A model generated the notes under the pieces. It saw only the letters and a list, made by a program, of their open reading frames with translations. It did no database searches and was not told the origin of the DNA. From Actinomycetota bacterium (GTDB lineage: Bacteria > Actinomycetota > Humimicrobiia > Humimicrobiales > Humimicrobiaceae), in assembly GCA_023380915.1 (NCBI GenBank), contig JAMCSM010000085.1:1-30828 (forward strand): 30,828 nucleotides of DNA, given 5' to 3'. Below, piece by piece: positions 8,373-17,020 of this stretch. The position numbers and the translations under genes are program-made. How positions within the stretch are numbered: position 1 is the stretch's first letter; the number at the start of each line of letters is the position of its first letter.

Positions 8373-9533
8373 TTACATTATGCTCATATAAAGTTCTATT
8401 ACATCATTTTTGGATGGTTTTCTGGGACTGGCATCAAGCATCGGGGTAAGATATCTGAATGCATCTTCAACAAAAACACTAATCATATCTTTTTTAACAC
8501 CCAGAGCAGATAACTTAATGTCAAGTCCAACATCAATTAAAAGTCCTTTTACAACTTCTGAAGCCATTTTTGCAGCTTCCTTTTTTGTAAACGAGGATGT
8601 ATCAACACCTAAAAATTCAGTCAATTTTGCAAATTTTTCAATATTTGACATCCATGAATATCTAATTACAGGTTCGAGACACAGTGCCATTGCAATTCCG
8701 TGGTCAATATTTAATCTGCCGCCAAGTACATGACCCATAGCATGTACTAATGTAGTGCCTGAATGTTCAATTGTTATTCCGGCAAGGGTATTTGCCCAGC
8801 TCATCTTTTCTCTTGCATATATATTGGTGCCATTTACAACTGCTTCGGGCAGGTATCTGCTAATGATTTTTATACATGATTCTGCAGTTATATCTGAAAA
8901 GGGAGTTGCATTTACATTTGTATAAGATTCGATCGCATGAGATAGCGCATCCATCCCGGTCGCTGCAGTCAATTGTTTTGGAAGACCCAAAGTAAGTTCA
9001 GGATCAACAATTGCAACTTTAGGTATAATATATTCACTTTCAAGGAATGATTTTTCATAAGTTACAGGGTTGCTTACTACAGCCCATTTTGTGACCTCTG
9101 ATCCTGTTCCTGAAGTAGTAGTAACTGCAATTACTGGATACGTTGAATTTGTGACTTGTAAATTTTCTCTGTAGGGAACATAAACATAATTCCAAATATC
9201 CTCCGGATGAGAAGCTCTTATAGCCACAGCTTTTGCAAAATCCATTGAACTTCCCCCACCGATACCTATCAGGTAGTCACATTTTTCTTTTTTGAATATC
9301 TCAGAAGCTTTGTTAATAAGTGTTGATGTCGGGTTTGCCTTTACATCCTCGAAGAGAACATATTTTATATTACATGTATCAAGTATTTTTAAAACATTGT
9401 CCAGGATTTCCAGTCTCTTTAGAGACGTTGTTATTAAGGCTTTTCTACCTGTTTTTCCAGCATAATTTGGGAGTTCATTTATTTTTCCGTTGCCAAAAAT
9501 TACTCTTACCGGTAAAAAACATTCAAAATTCAT
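8373..9533 (-). CDS. Iron-containing (group III) alcohol dehydrogenase
   Basis: A 386-residue member of the iron-dependent alcohol dehydrogenase family, normal length. NAD(P) binding is by GIGGGSSMDFAKA. The metal ligands are expected at Asp195 and His199 in GMDALSHAIESY, His264 in LVHAMGH and His278 in NIDHGIAMAL; all are present. The family reduces aldehydes or oxidises alcohols and diols, including lactaldehyde and short polyols. It is the first gene of the minus-strand sugar operon, reading from the promoter at about 9760. AAAGGAG lies 10 bases before the ATG. Its position with the SDR suggests handling of a polyol or of an aldehyde made from the sugar. Confidence 0.93.
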   Translation of the reverse strand: MNFECFLPVRVIFGNGKINELPNYAGKTGRKALITTSLKRLEILDNVLKILDTCNIKYVLFEDVKANPTSTLINKASEIFKKEKCDYLIGIGGGSSMDFAKAVAIRASHPEDIWNYVYVPYRENLQVTNSTYPVIAVTTTSGTGSEVTKWAVVSNPVTYEKSFLESEYIIPKVAIVDPELTLGLPKQLTAATGMDALSHAIESYTNVNATPFSDITAESCIKIISRYLPEAVVNGTNIYAREKMSWANTLAGITIEHSGTTLVHAMGHVLGGRLNIDHGIAMALCLEPVIRYSWMSNIEKFAKLTEFLGVDTSSFTKKEAAKMASEVVKGLLIDVGLDIKLSALGVKKDMISVFVEDAFRYLTPMLDASPRKPSKNDVIELYMSIM

Positions 9534-9725
9534 ATTATATTTTCTCCTTTAATTAATATTATTCATATTAATTTTGCATATTTCCAATCTTTATAAGATA
9601 TTTTGTAGTTTTATCATTAATCTAGTGTTAAAAAAGAAATATGTTAAAGCATTAAAGACTATTATGATTTAAAAATATAAAAACTTATTTTACTAATGAC
9701 TTATTTTAGATCTTTAGAACTTTAT

Positions 9726-9740
9726 ATGAACACCGTTCAT
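9726..9740. promoter_or_regulatory. Candidate IclR-type operator
   Basis: ATGAAC-ACC-GTTCAT is a perfect 6+3+6 palindrome, about +7 to +21 from the transcription start predicted for the minus-strand operon. Size and symmetry suit a dimeric IclR-family repressor, and the divergent gene encodes one. Binding here would block initiation or early elongation. Confidence 0.65.
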
Positions 9741-9753
9741 GTTTATTATTATC

Positions 9754-9782
9754 ATAATAAATAAAATTCAGAACCTTGTCAA
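9754..9782 (-). promoter_or_regulatory. Sigma-70-type promoter of the sugar operon
   Basis: On the minus strand TTGACA (9782-9777) is a perfect -35, followed after 17 bases by TATTAT (9759-9754), one mismatch from the -10 consensus. Transcription should start near 9746, right next to the palindrome. Confidence 0.75.
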
Positions 9783-9969
9783 TAGTTTTAATAAAATATT
9801 TAATTTTTTTTAACATTTTAAATATTGCTTTTTTATGATTTTTGTTTTAATATGATAAAAATTAACTTTGTTTTTTACTTTTTTAAATTTCAAAAGATTA
9901 AGTTAAAGAAATTATTTTTTTAAAATTATATTAATTATAAAAAAATATTTCAAAAATAAATGATATATT

Positions 9970-10728
9970 ATGTCTAGAATTGTATACGATGTTCTAAATA
10001 TGCTGGAGGTTTTCTGTAAAAACTGCTATCCCATAGGAATTACAGAATTATCGAATATTTTGCTTGAGGGTAAAAGCTCGATTTTTAAAAATATTAAAAT
10101 ACTCGAAGAACTGGAGTACATAGAACAAGATCAGGAAAGTAAAAAATATAGATTAACCACCAAACTTGTGGAATTAGTAAATGAATCATTAAAGTGTTAC
10201 TATGGGCGAACCAACATTGAAAAATACCTAAAAACAATAACCGAAAAAACCGGGGAAAGTTGTTACTTTGGAATAAAAAATAAGAAAAACAGGATAGTTT
10301 ATGTAGACAAGTATCTCAGTGACAGAATGATTGCAATAAATACGAATATAGGTGACACCCCGCTTCCTCACTGTACTGCACATGGAAAAGCTCTTTTGGC
10401 TTTCTTGGATATAGAAATTATAGAAGAAGAAATTAAAAATGGTTTACAAAAGTTTACTGAAAATACAATAACTGATAGACAAAAATTATTAGAAGAATTA
10501 AGAAAAATAAGAGAACAGGGTTATGCAACCGATGAAGAAGAGAGGGAAAAGGGCTTCAGGTGTATTGCGGCTCCTGTTTTTAATAGCAAAAAAGAAGTTA
10601 TTGGTGCAATAGGTATTTCGGGAACAACTCAAAGTTTAACTGAAGGAAAAATAAAAGAATATGCAACAATTATAAAAGAAGTCGCAAACAAAGTAAGCAT
10701 AAATGTTGGAAATGAAGCTCTATATTAG
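9970..10728 (+). CDS. IclR-family transcriptional regulator
   Basis: A 252-residue protein of normal IclR length. Residues 5-65 form the winged helix-turn-helix: NMLEVF, GITELSNILLEGKSSIFKNIKILEELEYIEQD. Residues 80-250 match the GAF-like effector domain: HCTAHGKALLAFL, GYATDEEEREKGFRCIAAPVF, VIGAIGISG. It is divergent from the sugar operon and is likely its repressor, binding the palindrome at 9726-9740 and released by a pathway metabolite. The ATG at 9970 gives the complete helix-turn-helix, but no ribosome-binding site precedes it, so expression may be low. No operator is obvious near its own start, so autoregulation cannot be claimed. Confidence 0.92.
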   Translation: MSRIVYDVLNMLEVFCKNCYPIGITELSNILLEGKSSIFKNIKILEELEYIEQDQESKKYRLTTKLVELVNESLKCYYGRTNIEKYLKTITEKTGESCYFGIKNKKNRIVYVDKYLSDRMIAINTNIGDTPLPHCTAHGKALLAFLDIEIIEEEIKNGLQKFTENTITDRQKLLEELRKIREQGYATDEEEREKGFRCIAAPVFNSKKEVIGAIGISGTTQSLTEGKIKEYATIIKEVANKVSINVGNEALY

Positions 10729-10773
10729 AGAACAAACATATAGAAATATTATATTAAGCATAATCATATAATT

Positions 10774-11556
10774 TTATTTTGGAAATCTGTAATGTCCCAT
10801 TATCCTGCTTGTTCCCAGTATATCTTTTTCTACCGTATATCCGGGATCAATGTAATTATAAATTACCTTTAGCACCCCTCTCCTTGTAGTATTGTCAGAT
10901 AGAATACCAACATTATCCGAATACCCGTCTTTATCCATATCAAAGAATATAACATCTCCAGGCAGCCATGAGTTAAGATTTTGATAATCTGATGGATTAA
11001 AATTTATATCCAGGATACTGGCATTTCTTTTAAAAAAGATCTCCATATTTTGTATTCTTCTATAATCTATGTTGGGGTCTGCTACGGTCTGCCCCCATAT
11101 TTGTCTTAAGGGGTAGCTGTTAAAATTATTAATGATGTCTTGATTGACCAAATCCCTGAGATCAAAACCGGCCTCCTTAAAAGCTCTTGCAATAATGTCG
11201 GTACATAATGCAAGGTCGGCGGGAGGATCCCCGCCATTATAATAGTTTGTCTGGTCAGTACCTGCAGCAAATATATTCTTTGCTTTTATTTCAATTTGCT
11301 TTTTTGCACCCAGCAATATGTCTTCCTGGTCATTTATGCCATTTAGATTCTTATCGGATGTAATTCCTATATTATCCATGTCAATTAATCTGAATCTTGG
11401 CAAAAGCAAAACTAAAGCTGTGGGCGGGTTGTAAAACTTTTTAAAGGTAAACTGGCTTATGCTTATTATTACTGCAAGTATTATTACCAGGACTATTATA
11501 ATAATGATTAAATGTTTTAATGAAAATCTTCTCGCAGGAGTTTCATTTATTTCCAA
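10774..11556 (-). CDS. Membrane-anchored DUF1287 protein (NlpC/P60-like fold), atypical active site
   Basis: A 260-residue protein with one N-terminal membrane helix (about 13-35) and an extracytoplasmic DUF1287 domain. The family pattern is clear: YYNGGDPP...LCTDIIARAFKEAGFDL with candidate nucleophile Cys118, NIDYRRIQNMEIFF, WLPGDVIFFD, and a final IMGHYRFPK. In relatives the following motif reads HIGIVSD; here it is NVGILSD, so the expected catalytic His is Asn215. Two Asp/Asn-rich loops, DKNLNGINDQED (68-79) and DMDKDGYSDN (206-215), resemble calcium-binding loops. It starts with TTG; AAGGA overlaps the stop of the nuoN-like gene 9 bases upstream, so translation is coupled to the nuo cluster. 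Family function is not established. Confidence 0.8.
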   Translation of the reverse strand: MEINETPARRFSLKHLIIIIIVLVIILAVIISISQFTFKKFYNPPTALVLLLPRFRLIDMDNIGITSDKNLNGINDQEDILLGAKKQIEIKAKNIFAAGTDQTNYYNGGDPPADLALCTDIIARAFKEAGFDLRDLVNQDIINNFNSYPLRQIWGQTVADPNIDYRRIQNMEIFFKRNASILDINFNPSDYQNLNSWLPGDVIFFDMDKDGYSDNVGILSDNTTRRGVLKVIYNYIDPGYTVEKDILGTSRIMGHYRFPK

Positions 11557-11565
11557 GGGGTATCC

Positions 11566-13164
11566 TTAAAAAGTTGTAAATTTAAACGGAATAAAAGAAA
11601 TACCGGCATTAAAAATCTCCAATATTCCGAATATTCCGACGATTATAATAATAACTGTGTAAATAGTCACATAGAAATAATAAAATCTGGCAAATGTAAA
11701 ATTATTTTTTTGAACTTTTTTACTCTGCAATTCGGGCTGCATTACCTCAGATTCATGAATCCTCATTTCATAATCTTCCGGATTTTCTCTGCTTTTAAAT
11801 AATTGAATTATTATCCTTATGACATTAGCAAGAATGAAAACTGTTCCGATTATTACAACTGCTAAAATTAAGAACAGCAGGATTAAATTAGCCAAGCCGG
11901 AGCTTATATTTATTTCTCCTTTTAAATATCTGATAAAAGATTCGAAATAATAGAACTTTGTAAGATATCCAAAAGTGCCAATCATACCACAAAAGGAGAT
12001 TAAAATAATTGTTAAGTTTATGCCCAGGTATTTATTCTTTATTGAGAGCCCTTTCAAATTATTAAAAGCATCTGTATTACTTCTCTTTTCAATGTCAGCA
12101 ATAATTCCATATACAGGGAAATAAGTCATCATCAATAATATCAGGTTAAAGACAGACAGCCATGCTACCCTGTTCTTAGCAATTAAGCCCAGCCCGAACA
12201 TTGCATAAGATAAAATTGAGAATCCTATGATTGCCATGAAAAGAAAAGCAAAAATCCTGCGCAAACTTGTTGTTTTTATAGCCCCGACATTTCCTCCAAG
12301 TATACAAACCATAGCGGCGGCTATAAAAGCTATTGACAGATACGGCTGGTTTTTTGTAATGAAATAAAATAATAAATTATTCATTTTAAAAAACAAAAAA
12401 AACCCTGCCGGAATATATAAAAACCAGACTATAACTGGTGTGGAGTGTTCGCTTTTTTTTATTGTTTTTAAATAAGTATTCTGAAAAGGAAAAATAAACA
12501 GATAAAAATAGATTCCGATGCTGATTAGAAAAATCCCAATTGCAACCAGAGCACTTGAGATATTATCAGATTCCATGACCTGCTTAAAGTCATTTAGATT
12601 TGCAGTCCCATAAATGAATGAAAAACCTGCAAAAATGATTATCAATGATACTGCTGCGGTAAGAAAAAATCTTATTAAATCATTTTTAATCATCAATATA
12701 TCATTATTAAGTGATGAAACAAGCTGGAATATTACAGCAGTAAAAATTCCAAAACTAACAAATGTCATTATGAAATTATTCGAAAGAGCTAAAAAACAGA
12801 CCAGACCTGCAGTAAATAAAAGCATTATCAGTAATTTTATAAAATGATTTTTTTCAAAATTATATATTGAGATAAAAATCAGTAAATTTAAGACACTGAA
12901 AAGCATGATGCTTATTTCTATTGCCTCCAAAAACCCGAAGCTGAAAAGAAAGCTTGTATAAATTCCTGATTTCAAAAATGTAAAGATATTTAAGAACAAT
13001 GCCACAATTATAGATGCTGCTGACAAAAATATCATGAATATTTTCAGCTCTTTTCTTTTTGATAAAGCAAAAAAAAGTGATATTAGGATTACAAAAAAAA
13101 TGACTGCAATACTGTAAAAAGGCCATAATTTGATTGTGCCGATAAAATCACTGATTATTGACAA
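11566..13164 (-). CDS. nuoN: NuoN-like antiporter-type membrane subunit, degenerate proton path
   Basis: A 532-residue protein with about 14 membrane helices, belonging to the NuoL/M/N family by its overall pattern (RFFLTAAVSLIIIFAGFSFIYG; IFPFQ...STPVIVWFLYIP; SLRRIFAFLFMAIIGFSILSY). By eye against E. coli NuoN, Glu133 aligns with Asn, Lys217 with Tyr (GIYFYLFIFPF) and Lys247 with Ala (IPAGFF). The helix-12 lysine (Lys395 equivalent) is kept in GYLTKFYYF. The proton half-channels are therefore largely missing. It begins with TTG, nine bases after GGGGAG, inside the end of nuoK. It is the only antiporter-like subunit in the cluster. Assignment to N rather than L or M rests on its position and length. 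Confidence 0.75.
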   Translation of the reverse strand: MSIISDFIGTIKLWPFYSIAVIFFVILISLFFALSKRKELKIFMIFLSAASIIVALFLNIFTFLKSGIYTSFLFSFGFLEAIEISIMLFSVLNLLIFISIYNFEKNHFIKLLIMLLFTAGLVCFLALSNNFIMTFVSFGIFTAVIFQLVSSLNNDILMIKNDLIRFFLTAAVSLIIIFAGFSFIYGTANLNDFKQVMESDNISSALVAIGIFLISIGIYFYLFIFPFQNTYLKTIKKSEHSTPVIVWFLYIPAGFFLFFKMNNLLFYFITKNQPYLSIAFIAAAMVCILGGNVGAIKTTSLRRIFAFLFMAIIGFSILSYAMFGLGLIAKNRVAWLSVFNLILLMMTYFPVYGIIADIEKRSNTDAFNNLKGLSIKNKYLGINLTIILISFCGMIGTFGYLTKFYYFESFIRYLKGEINISSGLANLILLFLILAVVIIGTVFILANVIRIIIQLFKSRENPEDYEMRIHESEVMQPELQSKKVQKNNFTFARFYYFYVTIYTVIIIIVGIFGILEIFNAGISFIPFKFTTF

Positions 13165-13510
13165 TTTTGTCGTCTCCCCACCAATCTGTTTTTTCTATTT
13201 TAAATAGTTTGTAATCTGCGAATTCAATATTATTGATATTCCCGTATACCTGGTTTTGTTTTGAATATTTATAAAAAACTATGGAAAATAATAATAAATA
13301 AATCACTATTGCACTAAAAATTACAAAAATTTTATCCCATACGGGTTCCTGGTATAAAAATTCTGCGAAACTAAAGAAATTAATAATCCCTGCGACAAAC
13401 ATTATTTGCATTGAAATTACGGTAGATAAAAAATTTTTATAATAAGATATTCCAAATAAGCCCAATACAAAAAGAAAGAAACTAAAATAATTTATAATTT
13501 GTAGATTCAA
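13148..13510 (-). CDS. nuoK: NuoK-like membrane subunit lacking the conserved glutamates
   Basis: A 120-residue protein with three predicted helices. LFVLGLFGISYYKNFLSTVI aligns without gaps to the first part of E. coli NuoK. In the second helix the essential Glu36 position is Gln (SMQIMFVAG). In the third helix no acidic residue is found where Glu72 belongs (IFVIFSAIVIYLLLFSI). These glutamates carry protons through the complex I E-channel, so proton transfer of the usual kind is unlikely. The start is a TTG overlapping the nuoJ stop, with AAAGGT upstream. The tail of about 35 residues is hydrophilic and longer than usual. Confidence 0.7.
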   Translation of the reverse strand: MNLQIINYFSFFLFVLGLFGISYYKNFLSTVISMQIMFVAGIINFFSFAEFLYQEPVWDKIFVIFSAIVIYLLLFSIVFYKYSKQNQVYGNINNIEFADYKLFKIEKTDWWGDDKIVNNQ

Positions 13511-14046
13511 TTTTTGTTACCTTTATCCAAAATATTTATAAACCATAAAACTGTTATTGCTATAACAGAAATCAAAACCATGACAGTTACAGAATAATTA
13601 TTCCCGATTTCCGAAATTATACCCGGAAAACTGACTATTGTTATATTTGTTACCTGATTGTAATTCCTTACATGGCTTAAAGTATAAAAATAAAATAGAT
13701 ACCCAAGCCCACCACAAAAAATAATGGATAATGCAAGGTTTATAATCCTTTTTACGGGTTTACCCATTTTTTTGATTTTGTTTCCTGTGGTTTGTCCCAT
13801 CACTTTCATATCGCTGAAACTGCTAAGGTAAAGCATTACAAAAAAAGCAACCATTATCATTCCTATAATGATAAAAGTGGGACCTGTAAAAAATAAAAAG
13901 CTTAAAATTCCAAAAGACAGGAACATCAAAAACAGGAAAACTAGTTTTCTTTGCAAATCTCTTAAAACAAGAGATAAAAGACCAAATAAAAAAATCAGCC
14001 ACATGAAAAAGTAGTTAATAATTTCAAGTAAAAATTTACCATTCAT
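13507..14046 (-). CDS. nuoJ: NuoJ-like membrane subunit
   Basis: About 179 residues with five hydrophobic helices, in the nuoJ position between the ferredoxin-like and nuoK-like genes. Similarity is weak: VFLFLMFLSFGILSFLFFTG followed by PTFIIIGMIMVAFFVMLYLSSF matches the spacing of NuoJ helices 2 and 3, but the usual VYAGAVMVLFLF motif is replaced. A longer form starting at a TTG (14061) would overlap nuoI by 13 bases; I prefer the ATG at 14044-14046. The identification leans on gene order as much as on sequence. Confidence 0.6.
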   Translation of the reverse strand: MNGKFLLEIINYFFMWLIFLFGLLSLVLRDLQRKLVFLFLMFLSFGILSFLFFTGPTFIIIGMIMVAFFVMLYLSSFSDMKVMGQTTGNKIKKMGKPVKRIINLALSIIFCGGLGYLFYFYTLSHVRNYNQVTNITIVSFPGIISEIGNNYSVTVMVLISVIAITVLWFINILDKGNKN

Positions 14047-14048
14047 AA

Positions 14049-14480
14049 TTACTTTAACCAAAAATCTCTGATTGTATAATCAGCCTGTTTTATTAAATCC
14101 ATCTTCTCAAGCTTAAAAGATTCAATATCACTGTCTGCAAGCTGGTGCCGGTATGTCATTTCTATGGCATCCAGGTCACAGAATTCGACACAATTTCCAC
14201 AAAATATGCATGTACTCAAATCAAGATAAAATTCATCTAAAAATTCCTTCCCGTTTTCATCCTGGGCTTTTTTAACCCCAATACATTTCTGTGGGCAAAT
14301 TTTTTCACAAATTCCACAACCGTTACAGATAATTTCGAGGGTGTCCAGATTCAGTTTTAAGCGTGGGATACCCCTGCTGTTTTCCGGAATGATTATTTTT
14401 TCCCTGGGATAAATTACAGTTCCGGGTTTTCTGAACATATTCCCGAAACTTGTAAAAAAATCTCTAACTACAGGTCTCAT
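14049..14480 (-). CDS. nuoI: NuoI-like 2x[4Fe-4S] ferredoxin subunit
   Basis: A 143-residue iron-sulfur protein. Two complete tetranuclear cluster sets are seen: Cys52, 55, 58, 62 in CNGCGICEKICP and Cys91, 94, 97, 101 in CIFCGNCVEFC. In complex I this subunit passes electrons through clusters N6a and N6b to N2 in NuoB. The N-terminus (RDFFTSFGNMFRKPGTVIYP) matches the amphipathic NuoI helix that rests on the membrane arm. All cluster ligands are intact, in contrast to the membrane subunits beside it. AAGGTG lies upstream of the ATG. With no NuoEFG genes here, its electron donor may be a soluble ferredoxin. Confidence 0.88.
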   Translation of the reverse strand: MRPVVRDFFTSFGNMFRKPGTVIYPREKIIIPENSRGIPRLKLNLDTLEIICNGCGICEKICPQKCIGVKKAQDENGKEFLDEFYLDLSTCIFCGNCVEFCDLDAIEMTYRHQLADSDIESFKLEKMDLIKQADYTIRDFWLK

Positions 14481-14535
14481 TTTTAACGCACCTTTTCAAA
14501 TCAAAAACAACAAATATTGAATATTAATACTTTGT

Positions 14536-15471
14536 TTATATAATTTTATAAACATTTCTAAGAATAAAAAACAAAAAAGTTATTATAAAGTTAACCGCTG
14601 CCACAGGCATCAGAAATTTCCAGTTGATACTGATTAGATAGTAATAATTATCTAATTTTGGTGTTGCTTTATCCAGCAAAATCAAAATTATGAAAATTAT
14701 ATAAAATTTTAAAACTATGACAATTCCGCCATTCAGGAAATATATATTTTGCCACCCGCCTAAATAAAAAATATTTATCAGCATTATCAGAAAAAATAAA
14801 ATACTGTAGTATGATAACCTTGCTATAAGTCTTCCTATTCCATCTCCCTCTTTTTCTGTATTTTCAGAAAAAAGGATTGGATTCTTTCCGGTTATCCCCA
14901 ACAATTTCATCTGCAGCAATGCAGATGCAAATACGATTATAAAGCCCAGAGGCTGATAAATTATATTCCAGTATTGATATTGAAAATTGACAATATCTTT
15001 AAGACTTAAAGTTTTATTAATAAGTACAATGCTGACAGAACAAAACAGTAATGGCAAAAAAAACGTGAAAATAATTCCTGTTTTTTTAATAACATTACTC
15101 AATACCAGATTATATGACGTATTGAAAGAATTAATAAGGTTTAAAAATAATATAATAATAAAAAAAAGAAAACCAATGAGAAGGCTGAAATCTATATCCA
15201 CCAGGATCAAATTGGATGATATGGGTATAACTGTCCAGATTAAAAATGAAAATAAGAAAATAAAAAATTCCCAGATATTTAATTTGTAATCTTTTGATAA
15301 ATATTTAAATAGCCTTATGAATGGATAAGCAAGACCACCGGCTCTGGTTTCCAGATAGCCTCTCCGAAGTTCAACTCTGGCAGTCAGCTTATTACTCAGG
15401 AAAGAGCAAACATAAAAATTAATTCCCAGAATTATTATCAGATAAATTATTTTTTTAATGATTATACCCAT
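14536..15471 (-). CDS. nuoH: NuoH-like membrane subunit, quinone-site residues replaced
   Basis: A 311-residue protein with about eight membrane helices. Recognisable NuoH features are VELRRGYLETRAGGLAYPFIRLFK (for ERR...QxRxGP...D..K), NPILFSENTEKEGDG (for PFDLPEAEsELV.GY) and IFYLGGW. The stretch that in E. coli reads RASAQTLSYE, part of the quinone cavity and carrying a conserved glutamate, aligns here with a segment containing NVIKKTGIIF and no acidic residue. The arginine/acid-rich loop facing the quinone cavity is also poorly conserved. The subunit anchors the peripheral arm to the membrane arm. It lies 14 bases after the nuoCD stop. Confidence 0.78.
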   Translation of the reverse strand: MGIIIKKIIYLIIILGINFYVCSFLSNKLTARVELRRGYLETRAGGLAYPFIRLFKYLSKDYKLNIWEFFIFLFSFLIWTVIPISSNLILVDIDFSLLIGFLFFIIILFLNLINSFNTSYNLVLSNVIKKTGIIFTFFLPLLFCSVSIVLINKTLSLKDIVNFQYQYWNIIYQPLGFIIVFASALLQMKLLGITGKNPILFSENTEKEGDGIGRLIARLSYYSILFFLIMLINIFYLGGWQNIYFLNGGIVIVLKFYIIFIILILLDKATPKLDNYYYLISINWKFLMPVAAVNFIITFLFFILRNVYKII

Positions 15472-15485
15472 TTATTTTAAACCAA

Positions 15486-16997
15486 TCATACTTCCTGTAA
15501 AATTTCACCGCCACTAATATCCAGGCTTGCCATTATCAGTTCCATATCTTCAATTTTACTTATTTTCATTTTTAATCTGGACAGATTCAAACTGTTTCTT
15601 GAAGGCCCCATGATTGCGAAACTCATAATCCTGTTTCCTTTGATTTCAAAATAGATTTTAAAAACCCCGTGAGGACATTCAATATTTGATATCATAGGAT
15701 TTAAATGTGCCCCGAAATCATTAAAGTTACTTAATTTTTTTATATGCTCTTCAGGCAGATCGCCCAAAATTTGCTCAATTATCCTCAATGACTGGTATAT
15801 CTCTTTGAATCTTATCTGTACGCGTTCCAGGCAATCACCGAATCTTGCAGATGTTACCGTAAAGGATATGTCTTTGTACAAAAGCAGATTCCTGTTTTTT
15901 CTTATATCATATCTTATTCCCGAAGCCCTCAAATTGGGCCCTGTAACACCATACTTTAATACTGTTTCTTTATCAGCAATTCCAATATTTTTAAGCTTCG
16001 CGGTTACTATTGAATTGTCAAGGAGTAAAGTTTCTATTTTATTTATCTTTCCAGACAATACTACCATATTATCATTGATGCTCTTTAATTTTTCTTCATT
16101 GATATCTTTTTTAATTCCCCCGATTCTTATGAAATTGGGGCTTATTCTTGATCCTGTTATAAATTCTATAACTTTTAAAATTCTTTCTCTCTCGATAAGT
16201 GCAAAGTTGTATACTATTCCACATCCTAAAATTTTACTGATATTGGAAATAAAATAGATATGGGATGATATCCTGTAGAGTTCACTTAATAACATTCGAA
16301 TATATTGAACTCTTCTTGACATTTTTAACTGCATAAGCTCTTCGATTCCCATACATAAGCATAGTTCCGGAAAAATACCAGAAACATAATCGAACCTGCC
16401 GATATAATTAATCAAGTCCGTTATTGATGAGTTATGATAAAAATCACTGCTGACTATTTTAGTTACATCTGTATCAAAATAAATCTTACCAATTACATTG
16501 TTATCTGTTGAAATATAAGTATCAAAGCTGTCAAGACCGTCAGGATATTGAGTATTTATAGTTATGTCACAACATTGATTTTTCAAATCGGATCTGTTTT
16601 TAAAAAATCGGCTATTCTCAAAAAAATTCCCGGCAGTGTCAACCACTTCATCATACTCAAGATTTATTTGAGCAATATCCTTTTGTAATAAAGGTATCTT
16701 TAATAATAATGAGAAATTATTTGCAACCGAGGATAAATTAACCAGCAAAAAAAATCCTTCATCTGAATTGATTTTATTTATACTATTCAATATCTGTATA
16801 TTGAATTCACCATTGCCCGTTAACTCAGAAAGGACATCATGAAAGTTTTCTTTATTTATAATACACAGAATTTCCTGTCCAAGTCTTTTGATATCAGTAA
16901 TTTTATTTTTCAGATAAAATTCTAAATTTTTTTCAAGCCTTTCTATAAAAACTATTTTGTGAGAAGAGTAAATTCCGTCAAAAAGTTCTTTTGCCAT
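15486..16997 (-). CDS. nuoC: NuoCD-like fusion subunit, divergent quinone pocket
   Basis: A 503-residue fusion of a NuoC-like part (about 1-140) and a NuoD-like part (about 145-503). NuoD motifs are clear: GRFDYVSG, SRRVQYIRMLLSELYRISSH, FIRIGGIKKDI, GPNLRASGIRYDIRKN, GDCLERVQIRFKEIYQS, ECPHGVFKIYFEIKG, SLDISGGE. The N-terminal pocket is not: HPSAHG of ordinary NuoD, whose histidine contacts quinone, aligns with YPDGLD, and the GYxHRG tyrosine motif is missing (DTDVTKIVSS). No CxxC pairs are present, so it is not a NiFe-hydrogenase large subunit. It would sit against NuoB at the end of the electron wire. Fused nuoCD occurs in several bacteria. Confidence 0.82.
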   Translation of the reverse strand: MAKELFDGIYSSHKIVFIERLEKNLEFYLKNKITDIKRLGQEILCIINKENFHDVLSELTGNGEFNIQILNSINKINSDEGFFLLVNLSSVANNFSLLLKIPLLQKDIAQINLEYDEVVDTAGNFFENSRFFKNRSDLKNQCCDITINTQYPDGLDSFDTYISTDNNVIGKIYFDTDVTKIVSSDFYHNSSITDLINYIGRFDYVSGIFPELCLCMGIEELMQLKMSRRVQYIRMLLSELYRISSHIYFISNISKILGCGIVYNFALIERERILKVIEFITGSRISPNFIRIGGIKKDINEEKLKSINDNMVVLSGKINKIETLLLDNSIVTAKLKNIGIADKETVLKYGVTGPNLRASGIRYDIRKNRNLLLYKDISFTVTSARFGDCLERVQIRFKEIYQSLRIIEQILGDLPEEHIKKLSNFNDFGAHLNPMISNIECPHGVFKIYFEIKGNRIMSFAIMGPSRNSLNLSRLKMKISKIEDMELIMASLDISGGEILQEV

Positions 16998-17020
16998 ATT
17001 TATTAATCATTTACTATTTA

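Larger units (their letters stand above)
9534..9969. other. AT-rich divergent intergenic control region
   Basis: The 436 bp between the alcohol dehydrogenase and iclR starts hold the operon promoter and the palindrome listed separately. Between the promoter and the dehydrogenase start is an untranslated leader of about 210 bases in which I see no convincing gene or fold. The part nearest iclR (9780-9969) is long runs of A and T with no clear promoter or ribosome-binding site. Confidence 0.7.

Noticed and set aside
7955..8513. Forward-strand reading frames opposite the SDR gene
   Set aside because: They are mirror frames of a well-conserved dehydrogenase and match nothing recognisable.
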